A stretch of 60,112 nt of DNA from contig NZ_WMKA01000022.1 of the NCBI RefSeq assembly GCF_009711085.1, positions 1-60,112 of the forward strand. Direction: 5' to 3'. The notes beneath the pieces were generated by a model, which saw nothing but the letters and a program-made list of their open reading frames with translations, did not search any database and was not told the origin of the DNA. Both the position numbers and the translations under genes were made by a program. Positions 1-8,655 of this stretch are shown here, piece by piece; the stretch's first letter is position 1; every line of letters starts with the position of its first letter. The stretch comes from Cellulosimicrobium composti. Its GTDB lineage: Bacteria > Actinomycetota > Actinomycetes > Actinomycetales > Cellulomonadaceae.

Positions 1-659
1 TGACCGCGCCCGCGCGGCCGAGCCCCGCGCCGAACGACCCGGCGCCGACCGACCCCACGCCCGCCCCCGTGGACCCGGCCGCCGCCGGCCCGGACGCGCC
101 CGTCCTCGCGTCGGCGGCCGCGCCGGGCGTCGTCGGCGTCTTCCCGGTCCTGCGCGGGACGGGAGAGCCCGGGGCGGCCGTCACGCTGCTCGACGCCGGG
201 GGAGCGGTGGTCGGCGCGGCCGTCGTCGGGGACGACGGCACGTGGGAGGCCGTCGCGGACGGGCTGAGCGCGCACGGCGAGCACACGCTGCGCGCCGTGC
301 AGGAGGTCGACGGCGCGGTGTCCGAGCCGTCGGCCGCGGTGGGTCCCTACGCGTTCGACCTGCCCGTCCTGCTCTCGCCCGCCCCGGGGTCCACGGTGGC
401 CGGGCGCCCCACGGGGCTGCCGTGGGAGGAGGCGCGCTTCACGGTCGACGCCCAGTTCTCCGGCACGCCCGGGCTCGTGGTCGAGGCCGTCGTCGACGGC
501 CGCGCGACCGGCAACACGCACGTGCTGGGCGACACCCCGCTCGTGCGGCAGGTGTCCCGCCTCACCCTCGGGGAGCACACGCTCGGGCTCCGCGTCGTCG
601 ACCCGGCCACCGGCGGGAACGGTCCGCTCGTGACCTCGCGGTTCACCGTCGTCCGCTGA
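1..659 (+). CDS. C-terminal part of an Ig-like-domain surface or secreted protein (5' end outside window)
   Basis: The frame is open from the first bases of the window, so the gene begins upstream and only about 219 codons are seen. It opens with a Pro/Ala/Thr-rich linker (about residues 1-30 of the visible part), typical of a flexible stalk. An all-beta module follows with the pattern of bacterial Ig-like repeats (GTGEPGAAVTLLD, GDDGTWE). A second beta-rich module of about 100 residues ends in SRFTVVR. No catalytic motif or sorting signal is visible. The gene converges with the permease on the other strand, and a hairpin at 705-727 lies between their stops. The likely role is an adhesive or carbohydrate-associated surface module, but the function cannot be named without the N-terminus. 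Confidence 0.6.
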   Translation, partial: TAPARPSPAPNDPAPTDPTPAPVDPAAAGPDAPVLASAAAPGVVGVFPVLRGTGEPGAAVTLLDAGGAVVGAAVVGDDGTWEAVADGLSAHGEHTLRAVQEVDGAVSEPSAAVGPYAFDLPVLLSPAPGSTVAGRPTGLPWEEARFTVDAQFSGTPGLVVEAVVDGRATGNTHVLGDTPLVRQVSRLTLGEHTLGLRVVDPATGGNGPLVTSRFTVVR

Positions 660-704
660 GCTCGCACCGCACCGTCGTCCGTCGTCGTCGCGCCGTCGGC
701 CGTG

Positions 705-727
705 GACCGGGCGCCGCGCGCCCGGTC
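705..727. terminator. Bidirectional hairpin terminator between convergent genes
   Basis: A perfect 10-bp GC-rich stem (GACCGGGCGC / GCGCCCGGTC) with a 3-nt loop lies in the 76-bp gap between two converging stop codons. There is no T-tract, which is usual for actinobacterial terminators. Confidence 0.6.
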
Positions 728-735
728 GGCGCGAC

Positions 736-2136
736 TCACTCCGCGCGGTCCGGCGCGGTGCCGTCGGAGGCGGCGCGGTCGGAGGCGGGCCGGTCCGCCC
801 CGGGCCGGTCCGAGCCGGAGCGGCGGCTGAACCGCATGACGACGTAGAGCACCGCGCCGACGGCGAGGAGGATGCCAGCGCGCAGCCACGTCACGGCGTC
901 CTGCTGCGTGAGGAGCAGCACGCACGACGCGACGCCCAGCACGGGCACCACGGTGATCACGCGGAAGTGCGGCTCCTCGACCTTCTCGCGCCGCAGCACG
1001 AGCACCGCGACGTTCGTCGCCGCGAAGACGAGCAGGAGCAGCAGCACCACCGTCTCCGCGAGGCCTGCGACGTCGCCCGTGAAGACGAGACCCATCGCGA
1101 CCGCCGTGGTGACGACGATCGCGACCCACGGGGTGCGGCGCCGGGGCAGCACGCGCCCGAGCGCGGTCGGGAGCAGGTCCTGCTCGGCCATCCCGTACGC
1201 GAGGCGGCTCGCCATGATCATCGTCAGGAGCGCGCCGTTCGCCACGGCGATGAGCGCGACGAGGGAGAACACCCACGCGGGGACGGAGCCCTCGGCGTCG
1301 ACGACCTCGAGGAGCGGGCCCGTGGACCGGGCGAGCGACTGCGGGTCGACGACCGCGACGGCCGCGACGCCGACGGCGACGTAGACGACGCCGGCCGTGA
1401 CGAGCGCGCCGAACAGCGCGCGCGGGTAGGTGCGGCGCACGTCGCGCACCTCCTCCGCGAGGTTGGCCGACGTCTCGAACCCGACGAACGAGTAGTACGC
1501 GAGGATCGCGGCCCCCAGCACCGCGATCGCCGGCGTCGTGCCCTCGGCGAACTGCGTGACGCGGCCCGGCTCGCCGTCACCGCGGCCGAGCACCACGACG
1601 GCGAGCACGACGATGAGCAGGAGACCGGAGAGCTCGATCGCCGTCATGGCGACGTTGGCGCGCAGGGACTCCTTGATGCCGCGCGCGTTGAGCGCCGCGA
1701 CGAGCGCGAGGAAGAGGACCGCGACGAGCCGGTCGGGCGCGTCGACGAACGTCGCGAAGTAGTCGCCCGCGAAGGCGAGCGACAGGCCGGCCGCGCTCGT
1801 CACGCCCGCCGCGAGCATGGAGAAGCCGACGAGGAACGACACGAGCGGGCTGCGGAACGCACGGTCCGCGAAGACCGCGGCGCCGCCCGCACGCGGGTAC
1901 TTGGTCACGAGCTCCGCGTACGAGCCGGCGGTGAGCAGGGCGAGGCCGAGCGCGACGAGCAGCGGCAGCCACACCGCGCCGCCCACCTCGCCCGCCATCT
2001 CGCCGACCAGCGCGTAGACACCGGCCCCGAGGACGTCGCCGAGGATGAACAGGTAGAGGAGCTTTCCGCCGACGGACCGGGAGAGCCGGGTGTCGGGATC
2101 GGTGGCCTGCTCCGTGGGTGCGGGGGCTGCGTTCAT
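736..2136 (-). CDS. APC-family amino-acid permease
   Basis: This is a 466-residue polytopic membrane protein of the amino acid-polyamine-organocation superfamily. The N-terminal family signature is clear (LFILGDVLGAGVYALVGEM, about residues 27-45), followed by roughly 12 hydrophobic segments and a charged, Asp/Ser/Arg-rich repetitive tail (SDRP/SDRA repeats). The frame stays open far upstream, but the ATG at 2136 starts immediately before the first conserved cytosolic segment and gives the usual family length. It is probably a proton-coupled amino-acid transporter in the plasma membrane; the substrate cannot be told from sequence. It is divergent from the nucleotide-sugar operon, with about 200 bp of shared upstream DNA. 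Confidence 0.88.
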   Translation of the reverse strand: MNAAPAPTEQATDPDTRLSRSVGGKLLYLFILGDVLGAGVYALVGEMAGEVGGAVWLPLLVALGLALLTAGSYAELVTKYPRAGGAAVFADRAFRSPLVSFLVGFSMLAAGVTSAAGLSLAFAGDYFATFVDAPDRLVAVLFLALVAALNARGIKESLRANVAMTAIELSGLLLIVVLAVVVLGRGDGEPGRVTQFAEGTTPAIAVLGAAILAYYSFVGFETSANLAEEVRDVRRTYPRALFGALVTAGVVYVAVGVAAVAVVDPQSLARSTGPLLEVVDAEGSVPAWVFSLVALIAVANGALLTMIMASRLAYGMAEQDLLPTALGRVLPRRRTPWVAIVVTTAVAMGLVFTGDVAGLAETVVLLLLLVFAATNVAVLVLRREKVEEPHFRVITVVPVLGVASCVLLLTQQDAVTWLRAGILLAVGAVLYVVMRFSRRSGSDRPGADRPASDRAASDGTAPDRAE

Positions 2137-2340
2137 GCGGTCACCGTGCCACGGGTGCGCACCGCTCGCTCCCGTACGCCGGCCGCCCGGGCGCACCGGG
2201 ACGCGGGGGGAGCGCGTGCGAGCCGCCGGGGCCCGTGCGAGCGTGGACGTCCCGGGTCCAGCAGCGAGCCCGTCGGCACGAGCGTGACCGGCGGCGTCCT
2301 CGCGAGCCGCGTCGGCCGCGCGCCGTCGCGAGGAGACGAC

Positions 2341-3375
2341 ATGGACGACACGCCGGGGACGACGACGGGCGCCGCGCGGGTGGCGGCCCGCGCGCGACGC
2401 GCGGTGGTGACCGGCGGCGCCGGGTTCGTGGGGAGCCACGTGTGCGAGGCGCTCGTGGCGCACGGCGTCGAGGTCGTGTGCGTGGACGACCTCTCGACCG
2501 GCGACCTGGGCAACCTCGCCGCGCTGCGCGACGAGCCCCGGTTCACGTTCGTCGAGGCCGACGTCTCCCGGGGCCTGGACGCCGTCGGCGACGAGCCGGT
2601 GGACCTCGTGCTCCACCTCGCCTCGCCCGCGTCGCCCGTCGACTACCTCCGCCTGCCGCTCGAGACGCTGCTCGTCGGCTCGGCCGGGACGCGCCACGCC
2701 CTCGAGCTCGCCGGGCGCGCGGGTGCGCGGTTCGTCCTCGCCTCGACGTCCGAGGTCTACGGCGACCCTGAGGTCCACCCGCAGCGCGAGGACTACTGGG
2801 GTCACGTCAACCCGGTCGGCCCGCGCAGCGTGTACGACGAGTCCAAGCGGTTCGCCGAGGCGACGACGGCGGCCTACCGGCGCAGCCGCGGGGTCGACGC
2901 GGGGATCGTGCGGATCTTCAACACGTACGGACCGCGCATGCGCGGGCACGACGGGCGCATGGTCCCCACGTTCGTGCGGCAGGCGCTCGCGGGCGAGCCC
3001 CTGACGGTCGCGGGAGACGGGTCCCAGACCCGCTCGGTGTGCTACGTCGACGACCTCGTCGACGGGATCCTCGCGTTCGCGGCGACGGACCACCCCGGTC
3101 TGGTGAACCTCGGGAACCCGACGGAGCTCACCGTGGGGCAGGTGGCCGAGGACGTCCTCGCCGCGACGGGGAGCGACGCCGGGGTCGTGCACGTCGACCT
3201 GCCGGAGGACGACCCGCGCCGCCGCCGGCCGGACGCGGCGCTCGCGGAGCGGCTGCTCGGGTGGCGGGCGCGGACGCCGTGGCCCGAGGGGCTCGCGCGC
3301 ACGGTCGCCTGGTTGCGCGCGGAGGACGGCGGCGCCGAGGTCGCGGCCGCGGTGGGCCGAGGGGCGTCGGCATGA
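2341..3375 (+). CDS. UDP-glucuronate decarboxylase-like NAD-dependent epimerase/dehydratase
   Basis: The 344-residue extended SDR has an N-terminal Rossmann motif GGAGFVGS (residues 25-32) and a catalytic YxxxK (SVYDESKRFAE). The stretches STSEVYGDPEVHPQ, RIFNTYGPRM and GDGSQTRSVCYVDDLV closely follow UDP-xylose synthase (UXS), which decarboxylates UDP-glucuronate to UDP-xylose. The ATG at 2341 is chosen because GAGGAGA sits just upstream, although the frame is open further back. Its stop overlaps the UGDH start (ATGA at 3372-3375), so the two were co-translated. UGDH makes UDP-glucuronate, so the pair forms a UDP-glucose to UDP-xylose route that is now broken at the first step unless another UGDH exists elsewhere. 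Other nucleotide-sugar epimerase activities remain possible. Confidence 0.85.
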   Translation: MDDTPGTTTGAARVAARARRAVVTGGAGFVGSHVCEALVAHGVEVVCVDDLSTGDLGNLAALRDEPRFTFVEADVSRGLDAVGDEPVDLVLHLASPASPVDYLRLPLETLLVGSAGTRHALELAGRAGARFVLASTSEVYGDPEVHPQREDYWGHVNPVGPRSVYDESKRFAEATTAAYRRSRGVDAGIVRIFNTYGPRMRGHDGRMVPTFVRQALAGEPLTVAGDGSQTRSVCYVDDLVDGILAFAATDHPGLVNLGNPTELTVGQVAEDVLAATGSDAGVVHVDLPEDDPRRRRPDAALAERLLGWRARTPWPEGLARTVAWLRAEDGGAEVAAAVGRGASA

Positions 3376-4103
3376 AGGTCTCGGTGCACGGCTGCGGCTA
3401 CCTCGGGGCGGTGCACGCGGCGGCCATGGCGCGCCTGGGCCACGACGTGGTGGGGATCGACGTGGACGCGGCACGCGTGGCGGCGCTCGCCGAGGGACGC
3501 GCTCCGTTCTTCGAGCCCGGCCTCACGGCGCTGCTCGCGGGGACCGGAGGACCGGGCGCTCTGCGCTTCTCGACCGACGCCGCGGACGCCGCGGCGGCCG
3601 AGGTGCACTTCCTGTGCGTCGGCACGCCGCAGTCGGCCGGCAGCGGGGTCGCCGACCTCCAGCAGCTCGAGGCGGCGCTCGCAGCCCTGCGGCCCCACCT
3701 GCGGCCGGGGTCGGTCGTCGTCGGCAAGTCGACGGTGCCCGTGGGGACCGCCGCGCGGCTCGCGGCCGGGCTCCCCGACGGCGTCGGCCTCGCGTGGAAC
3801 CCGGAGTTCCTCCGCGAGGGTCACGCGGTGGCGGACACGCTGCACCCCGACCGGCTCGTCTACGGCGTCCCCGACGACGGCGGAGAGGCGCTCGTCGCGC
3901 GGCTCGACGCGGTGTACGCACGGCTCCTCGCCGACGACGTGCCGCGCCTCGTGACGGACCTCGCGACGGCGGAGCTCGCCAAGGTGGCCGCGAACGCGTT
4001 CCTCGCGACGAAGATCTCGTTCGCCAACGCGGTCGCGGAGGTGTGCGAGGCCGCCGGGGGCGACGCCGTCGCCCTCGTGGGCACGATTGCGACCGCGGCG
4101 TAG
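3372..4103 (+). pseudogene. UDP-glucose 6-dehydrogenase, N-terminal half, interrupted by the island
   Basis: The gene starts in a 4-bp overlap with the decarboxylase gene. It encodes the NAD-binding half of UGDH: Rossmann GCGYLG (residues 7-12), KSTVPVGT, NPEFLREG and AELAKVAANAFLATKISF. Homology stops at codon 238 (Val-Gly-Thr). The last six residues and the TAG at 4101-4103 come from the inserted DNA, which reads as the back of a tnpB-like gene. The catalytic cysteine motif (GFGGGCLPKD) and the UDP-binding C-terminal domain are missing here and found at 24877-25506. Joining the halves at the shared CGAT restores one frame of about 446 residues, the normal UGDH length. This fragment alone cannot be catalytic. 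Confidence 0.92.
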
Positions 4104-4735
4104 CTGGCCGCGAGGGTCTTGGTGAGCTCGTGGACGCGTCCGCGGCGGCGGGCGGCGGTGTCGTGCTGGAGGCGCGCGATCGCGCGCTGGGTCTTGACCC
4201 AGCCCGTCGACGGGGCGACGCCCTTGCGCGGGCCCTGTTGGCGTGCGGCGCGGCGCTGCAGCCGGGCCGGGCGGCCGCGCGGCGGCGCGGCCGTGGCGGG
4301 CGTTGGCGACGAGCGTGCCGTCGGACATCGTGGCGAGCGTCTTGACGCCGAGGTCGACGCCGACGAGTCCGGCCCGGGTCTGGGCGCGGGTCGGGTCGGC
4401 GGGCCCGGGGCGCGCCGGCGGGGGAGAGGACGGTGCCGGCGGCCGGGGCGGGGAGGGCGACGACGATGGACATGTACCAGCGGCCACCGGTGCGCGTGAA
4501 CCGGGCCGACGTCGGGCGGCCGCGGTCCCGTCGCCGTCGGGCTGCTCGAGGGCGACGGCGCGCACGTGCGCCATGAGCGCGTCCTGCTGGGCGTTGTGGG
4601 CGGCCAGGCCCCAGTTCACACGGCGCGAGCGGTGCCGGCATGCCGGTCGAGGAGCGTGCGCTGGCAGGGGGTGAGGGCGTCGACGTCGAGGCACACGCGT
4701 ACAACGCGGTGGGTAAGTGCCCCCTCGGTGCGCAT
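4086..4735 (-). pseudogene. Truncated, multiply frameshifted TnpB-like (OrfB, IS200/IS605-type) gene
   Basis: Pieces of TnpB can be read in order but in different frames. There is an N-terminal piece with RTLLDRHAGTARAV, then NWGLAAHNAQQDALM after a frameshift near 4620, then RFTRTGGRWYMSIVVALP, then the first RuvC-like motif GVDLGVKTLATMSDGTLV, then GWVKTQRAIARLQHD and VHELTKTLAASYAAVAI. The reading ends exactly where UGDH begins, just before the expected ED of the second RuvC motif. The zinc finger and last catalytic Asp are therefore absent. With at least three frame changes it cannot make a functional RNA-guided nuclease. No omega-RNA region can be expected downstream because that side is missing. 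Confidence 0.8.
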
Positions 4736-4773
4736 GTCGACGGAGGCTAGCGGTTACCTCGGACACGAGGTGG

Positions 4774-5955
4774 TCAGTCGTCGTCGAGGCGCCTGGAGAT
4801 GTAGTCGGCCATGTGGGGCACGGTGAACGCGAGCTGGCCGCGGTCGGGGGAGTAGATGAGCCCCTTGGCGATGAGGCTGCGGCGGTACGGGCCGGGGGAG
4901 GTGCCCGGCATGCCGACGCGGGTCATGACCTCGCTGGCGACGGAGCGGCCGTCGTCCTGTGCCATGGCGCGCATGAAGCGGCGCTCGGCGTCGGTCGCGC
5001 GTTCCCAGCGGGAGGTGAAGAATCCGAAGTCGAGGGCCTCGGTGCCGGCGGCTTGGGCCTCGAGCGCGTCGGTGTAGGTGATGGTGTGGGGGCCGACCGA
5101 CAGTCGCCATGCCTGGTCGCCGTAGACCTGGATGAAGTAGGGGTAGCCGTCGGTGACGTGGATGAGGATCTGGGCGGCGCGCTGCTCGTAGGTGACGCCG
5201 CGCGCGGCCGCGGGCGCGACGAGCGCCTGGAGCGCTTCGTCGGGGGAGAGGGCGGCGATCGTGCGGTAGTCGAACTGCCGCTCGGCGTACGAGTTCGACT
5301 CGGCCAGGACCCCGGGGAGGTTGGGCAGGCCGGCGCCGACGACATAGAACGGGATGTCGCGCTGCGCGGCGCGATGCTGGGCGCTGAGGAGCGCGCCGAG
5401 CATCTCGGTGTCGAGGTCCTGCATCTCGTCGACGAAGACGGCGATGCCGATGCCCTGCTCGCGCAGCGCTGGTGCGGCGTCGGTGATGAGCTCCTCGAGG
5501 TCGAACCCGAGGTCGCCAGTGTCAGCGCGCCCCTCGCGCCGCTCGACGCCCAGCTCGACGCCGGCGACGCCGAGCTTGAGCGAGAACGCGCCGATCGTCT
5601 CGAGTGCGCTGCGGAGTTTGTCGGTGAGCACCGTGGTGCGCGAGCGCAGCCGCCGGGCACTGGCGACGAGGTCACGAGCGAGGGTCGCCCGAGAGCGCGC
5701 CTTCGCGCCGGTGAATCGCGAGCCCTCGATCTCGGAGGTGAGCCAGCCCGCGTCGTCCGCGATCGCGTGCAGCTCGCGCAGGAGGACGGTTTTGCCGACG
5801 CCGCGCAGCCCGCTCAGGACGAGGCCGCGCCCGGTGGTGCCGACCCGCGCGCGGGCGACGAGGACGCGCATCTCGTCGAGCTCGCGGTCGCGGCCGGCGA
5901 TCTCGAGGGGGCGCCGACCGGCGGACGGCGTGTAGGGGTTGCTGACCAGGTCCAT
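4774..5955 (-). CDS. AAA-family ATP-binding protein
   Basis: The 393-residue P-loop ATPase has Walker A GLRGVGKT (residues 49-56) and Walker B IAVFVDEM (171-178). It is followed by a C-terminal region that looks like a winged-helix module (ERRFMRAMAQDDGRSVASEVMTRVGM, then PGPYRRSLIAKGLI). This layout resembles standalone archaeal/actinobacterial ATPases of the ORC/STAND-like AAA group often found on mobile DNA. It lies between the TnpB remnant and a divergent LacI gene and has no partner gene on its strand. A large nested palindrome at 5964-6005 sits directly upstream of its start and may be its operator. The biological role is not known; a switch-like NTPase linked to element maintenance or defence is only an inference. 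Confidence 0.75.
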   Translation of the reverse strand: MDLVSNPYTPSAGRRPLEIAGRDRELDEMRVLVARARVGTTGRGLVLSGLRGVGKTVLLRELHAIADDAGWLTSEIEGSRFTGAKARSRATLARDLVASARRLRSRTTVLTDKLRSALETIGAFSLKLGVAGVELGVERREGRADTGDLGFDLEELITDAAPALREQGIGIAVFVDEMQDLDTEMLGALLSAQHRAAQRDIPFYVVGAGLPNLPGVLAESNSYAERQFDYRTIAALSPDEALQALVAPAAARGVTYEQRAAQILIHVTDGYPYFIQVYGDQAWRLSVGPHTITYTDALEAQAAGTEALDFGFFTSRWERATDAERRFMRAMAQDDGRSVASEVMTRVGMPGTSPGPYRRSLIAKGLIYSPDRGQLAFTVPHMADYISRRLDDD

Positions 5956-5963
5956 GGTTCAAG

Positions 5964-6005
5964 ACTGTAGGCATTTGTTGTGAACCCGCAACAGATCCCT
6001 ACAGT
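5964..6005. promoter_or_regulatory. Nested 42-bp palindrome upstream of the AAA ATPase
   Basis: Outer arms ACTGTAGG (5964-5971) and CCTACAGT (5998-6005) are perfect inverted repeats. Inside them TGTTG and CAACA form a second inverted pair around TGAACCCG. The site starts 8 bp before the ATPase ATG. It is markedly more AT-rich than its surroundings, as expected for an operator or element-specific recognition site. The binding protein is unknown. Confidence 0.55.
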
Positions 6006-6137
6006 TCAATACACAGCCGGATCTCGTCCTGGCATCCGCGTCGAGTACGAAACGACGTCGTCACCGCCCCTCGTCGGGCTTTCATTGGCCAGCCGGCTGC
6101 AACAACCTTTGTGGTCAGGTACAGCTAGGGTGCGCGT

Positions 6138-7181
6138 ATGACGGCGGTGCGGCAGGGCGGTCCACGTGCGGTGACCCTCCGGGAGGTCGCCGCCCACGCT
6201 GGCGTGTCCGTAGCGACGGCGTCCCAAGCTCTCGCGGGCCGCGGCCGGATGACGAGCGCGACTCGCGAGCGCGTCGGCCGGTCGGCCGAGACGCTCGGCT
6301 ACGTGCCCAACGCCCTTGCCCGCGGGCTGCGTACCGGCCGCACGCACGCGATCGGCGTGCACCATCAGAACGCCGCCCAGGCCCTTGGCACGTCGTATTT
6401 CCGCGACTTCCTCGCCGGGACCATCGAGGCCGCGCATGCGCACGACCACGATGTCGCGGTGCTCAGCTCGAACACGGCGGAGCCGCGCCGCACTGCGCCT
6501 CGTGTCGACGGCGTGATCGTCACGGACCCGATCTCCGACGACACCCGCGCCCGCGAGCTCATGGAATCGCGCCTGCCCGTGGTTGCGGGCGAGCACCTGC
6601 CGGCCGGGCTGCCGCCGAGCGCGGTGGTCGCGGTGGACCACGCGGCGGCGGTGCGCGAGATCCTCGACGACGCGTCCCGCCGCGGGGCGCGCGTCCCCCT
6701 GCTCGTCGCACCCGACGCGAACTCCGGCTGGGGCGACCTCCTGCGATCCACCGTGGCTGCGTGGTGCGCGAACCGTGGCCTCGCGCCCGTGCAGGTCGAG
6801 TCGCGCTTCGGCGACGTCGCGGTCGACGACCACCGCCATCGTCTGGCACCCGTGCTCGCAGGGCGCCCGGACGTCGACCTCGTGCTCGCGTCCTCGAGCT
6901 GGGAGGCGCTCGGCGCGCTCGCCGCGCTGCGCGCCGCCGGGCGCGAGCCCGGGCGCGACGTCCTCCTCGCCGCGTGCGCGGACACCCCGGCGCTGTCGGA
7001 CGGCGACGTCGCGGTGACCGCTGTCGAGCTGCCCGCGCTTGCGCTCGGCCGTGCGTGTGCTGAGCGGCTGCTCGAGCTGCTCGAGGACGACGGCGGCCCG
7101 CACGCGGGAGCGGGCACCGTTCTCACGGTGCCGACTGTCGTGCACCATCGCGCGTCGACCGCGTGCCTGCTCCGACACTGA
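6138..7181 (+). CDS. LacI-family transcriptional regulator
   Basis: The 347-residue protein has an N-terminal helix-turn-helix (VTLREVAAHAGVSVATASQALAG, about residues 11-33) and the hinge helix pattern TLGYVPNALARGLRTGRT. A periplasmic-binding-protein-like effector domain follows. The sequence between hinge and domain (GTSYFRDFLAGTIEAAHAHDHDVAVLS) is typical of the family. ATG at 6138 has only a weak Shine-Dalgarno but a TAGGGT box 7 bases before it, so it may be leaderless. It is immediately upstream of the ureohydrolase operon, and two CG-centred palindromes lie in the 185-bp gap. The simplest reading is local repression of the uptake/hydrolysis genes, relieved by a substrate or product such as a guanidino compound. 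The effector is not known. Confidence 0.9.
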   Translation: MTAVRQGGPRAVTLREVAAHAGVSVATASQALAGRGRMTSATRERVGRSAETLGYVPNALARGLRTGRTHAIGVHHQNAAQALGTSYFRDFLAGTIEAAHAHDHDVAVLSSNTAEPRRTAPRVDGVIVTDPISDDTRARELMESRLPVVAGEHLPAGLPPSAVVAVDHAAAVREILDDASRRGARVPLLVAPDANSGWGDLLRSTVAAWCANRGLAPVQVESRFGDVAVDDHRHRLAPVLAGRPDVDLVLASSSWEALGALAALRAAGREPGRDVLLAACADTPALSDGDVAVTAVELPALALGRACAERLLELLEDDGGPHAGAGTVLTVPTVVHHRASTACLLRH

Positions 7182-7183
7182 TT

Positions 7184-7312
7184 AAACGTTTCTCCGGCGT
7201 TTCGGCCGGGCGACCTACAGGTGACGCTCGAGGGTCCCGTCCCGGCCCTGCGTAAAACTCCCGTTTCCAGCCGTCGAATCGCTGGCTAAACGATTAGTCA
7301 CTCTCCTAGGTT
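7184..7312 (+). promoter_or_regulatory. Promoter region with two LacI-type operators before the ureohydrolase genes
   Basis: AAACGTTT (7184-7191) is a perfect CG-centred palindrome just after the lacI stop. CTAAACGATTAG (7286-7297) is a second CG-centred imperfect one. A plausible -10 box TAGGTT lies at 7307-7312 with a poor -35 (TGGCTA at 7283-7288), which places the second operator in the promoter spacer, where a repressor would block polymerase. The ureohydrolase ATG follows 54 bp later with GGAGAGAGG in front. No guanidine riboswitch fold was recognised here. Confidence 0.55.
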
Positions 7313-7366
7313 CGCACCGACGAACCGAGCACCGTCCGCCAGGCGTGGGACGGAGAGAGGCACCGC

Positions 7367-8584
7367 ATGTCGCAGCACGAGGAGCAGGGCCACGACCACG
7401 GGCACGCGCACCACCACCCGCTCGCACCCGAGGGCTTCTGGGAGCAGCCGCGCCGGCTCGGCGAGGGGCTCGAGGGGCACGGCGCCGTTGATGACTTCAA
7501 CGTCGGGCGCCCGCCGGGGCCGATCCACGTCAACCGTCGCGGGGAGGGCGGCTTCTCTGGCATCCAGACGTTCGCCAAGTTGCCGGTGTGCCTGACCCCC
7601 GAGGACCTGCGTGCCGGTCAGATGGACGTCGCGGTGCTCGGGGTGCCGTGGGACTCGACCGCGGGTGGCCGCTCCGGGACCAACCACGGCCCGCTTGCGA
7701 TCCGGCAGTGCGACTATGTGGGCGGCTACGGGTTCCCGGGCAACCACCTCGATGTGCACGTCGACCCGCTCGAGGTTCTCAACGTGTGCGACTACGGCGA
7801 CTCCCCGATCCACGTCGGCAACACAGCGGCGACGTTCGAGGCGATCCGCAAGTTCGTCGGCACGGTGGTCGACGCGGGCACGATCCCGATGATCATGGGC
7901 GGCAACCACGCCATCACGTGGCCTGCTGCGACGGCGCTCGCGGATCACTACGGCCACGGCAAGGTCGGCATCGTCCACTTCGACGCCCACGCCGACGTCG
8001 GCGAGGACATGCACGGGTCACTCGCGTCGCACGGTACCCCGATGCGCAAGCTCATCGACTCCGGGGCCGTCCCGGGTCGCAACTTCGTCCAGGTCGGCCT
8101 GCGCGGCTACTGGCCCGACCAGGAGACCCTCGACTGGATGGACGCGCACGAGATGCGCACGCACTTCATGGCCGAGATCGACCGCGACGGCTTCGACACG
8201 GTCCTGGAGCGGGCGGTGGACGAGGCGCTGGACCAGGCCGACCACCTGTACATCTCGCTCGACATCGACGTCGCCGACCCCGCGTACGCGCCCGGCACGG
8301 GCACGCCCGTGGCCGGCGGGATCATGTCGATCGACGTGCTGACGGCCGTGCGCCGGCTCTCGGCGGAGGTGGGGATCGTCGGCATGGACGTCGTCGAGGT
8401 GTCCCCGCCCTACGACAACCGCGGCGAGATCACCGCGCTTCTCGCCAACCGGGCGATCCGCGAGGCGCTCACCGGCACGGCGATGCGCCGCAGGGGCCTC
8501 ACGGAGCCCGACTACCTCCACCCCTACGCCGTCGGGCTCGACGCCGAGGGCAACCGCCGCACCAAGGTCTTCCGCGAGCGCTGA
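7367..8584 (+). CDS. Ureohydrolase (agmatinase/guanidino-hydrolase family), paralogue 1
   Basis: The 405-residue amidinohydrolase keeps the binuclear-metal ligands of the arginase/agmatinase fold: His181 in GGNHAITW, Asp206/His208/Asp210 in DAHAD, and Asp299/Asp301 in SLDIDVADP. The usual GGDH is GGNH here. The protein is longer than common agmatinases (about 310 residues) and similar in length to the nickel-dependent guanidine hydrolase GdmH. Seven histidines fall within residues 4-17, suggesting metal (Ni, Mn or Zn) handling. These enzymes release urea from a guanidino group; agmatine, guanidinobutyrate, guanidine or an acetylated arginine derivative are possible substrates. The start has a good Shine-Dalgarno. 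It is followed by a colinear paralogue and transport genes, so it likely acts in the cytosol on an imported compound. Confidence 0.88.
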   Translation: MSQHEEQGHDHGHAHHHPLAPEGFWEQPRRLGEGLEGHGAVDDFNVGRPPGPIHVNRRGEGGFSGIQTFAKLPVCLTPEDLRAGQMDVAVLGVPWDSTAGGRSGTNHGPLAIRQCDYVGGYGFPGNHLDVHVDPLEVLNVCDYGDSPIHVGNTAATFEAIRKFVGTVVDAGTIPMIMGGNHAITWPAATALADHYGHGKVGIVHFDAHADVGEDMHGSLASHGTPMRKLIDSGAVPGRNFVQVGLRGYWPDQETLDWMDAHEMRTHFMAEIDRDGFDTVLERAVDEALDQADHLYISLDIDVADPAYAPGTGTPVAGGIMSIDVLTAVRRLSAEVGIVGMDVVEVSPPYDNRGEITALLANRAIREALTGTAMRRRGLTEPDYLHPYAVGLDAEGNRRTKVFRER

Positions 8585-8655
8585 GCCCACGGGCCGGCCG
8601 CGCAAGATCCCGCCGCACAGACCGACGTACACCAGCACGAGGAGCACGAGGACGC

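Noticed and set aside
736-3474. 912-codon minus-strand frame spanning the decarboxylase gene
   Set aside because: The part above 2136 is antisense to a clear NAD-dependent enzyme; only the permease portion is real.
4086-4735. Functional TnpB with omega RNA
   Set aside because: At least three frame changes and loss of the last third of the protein, including the zinc finger and final RuvC residue.
7182-7366. Guanidine riboswitch before the first ureohydrolase
   Set aside because: No ykkC-type or mini-ykkC hairpins with ACGR loops were recognised in this gap; operator palindromes explain it better.
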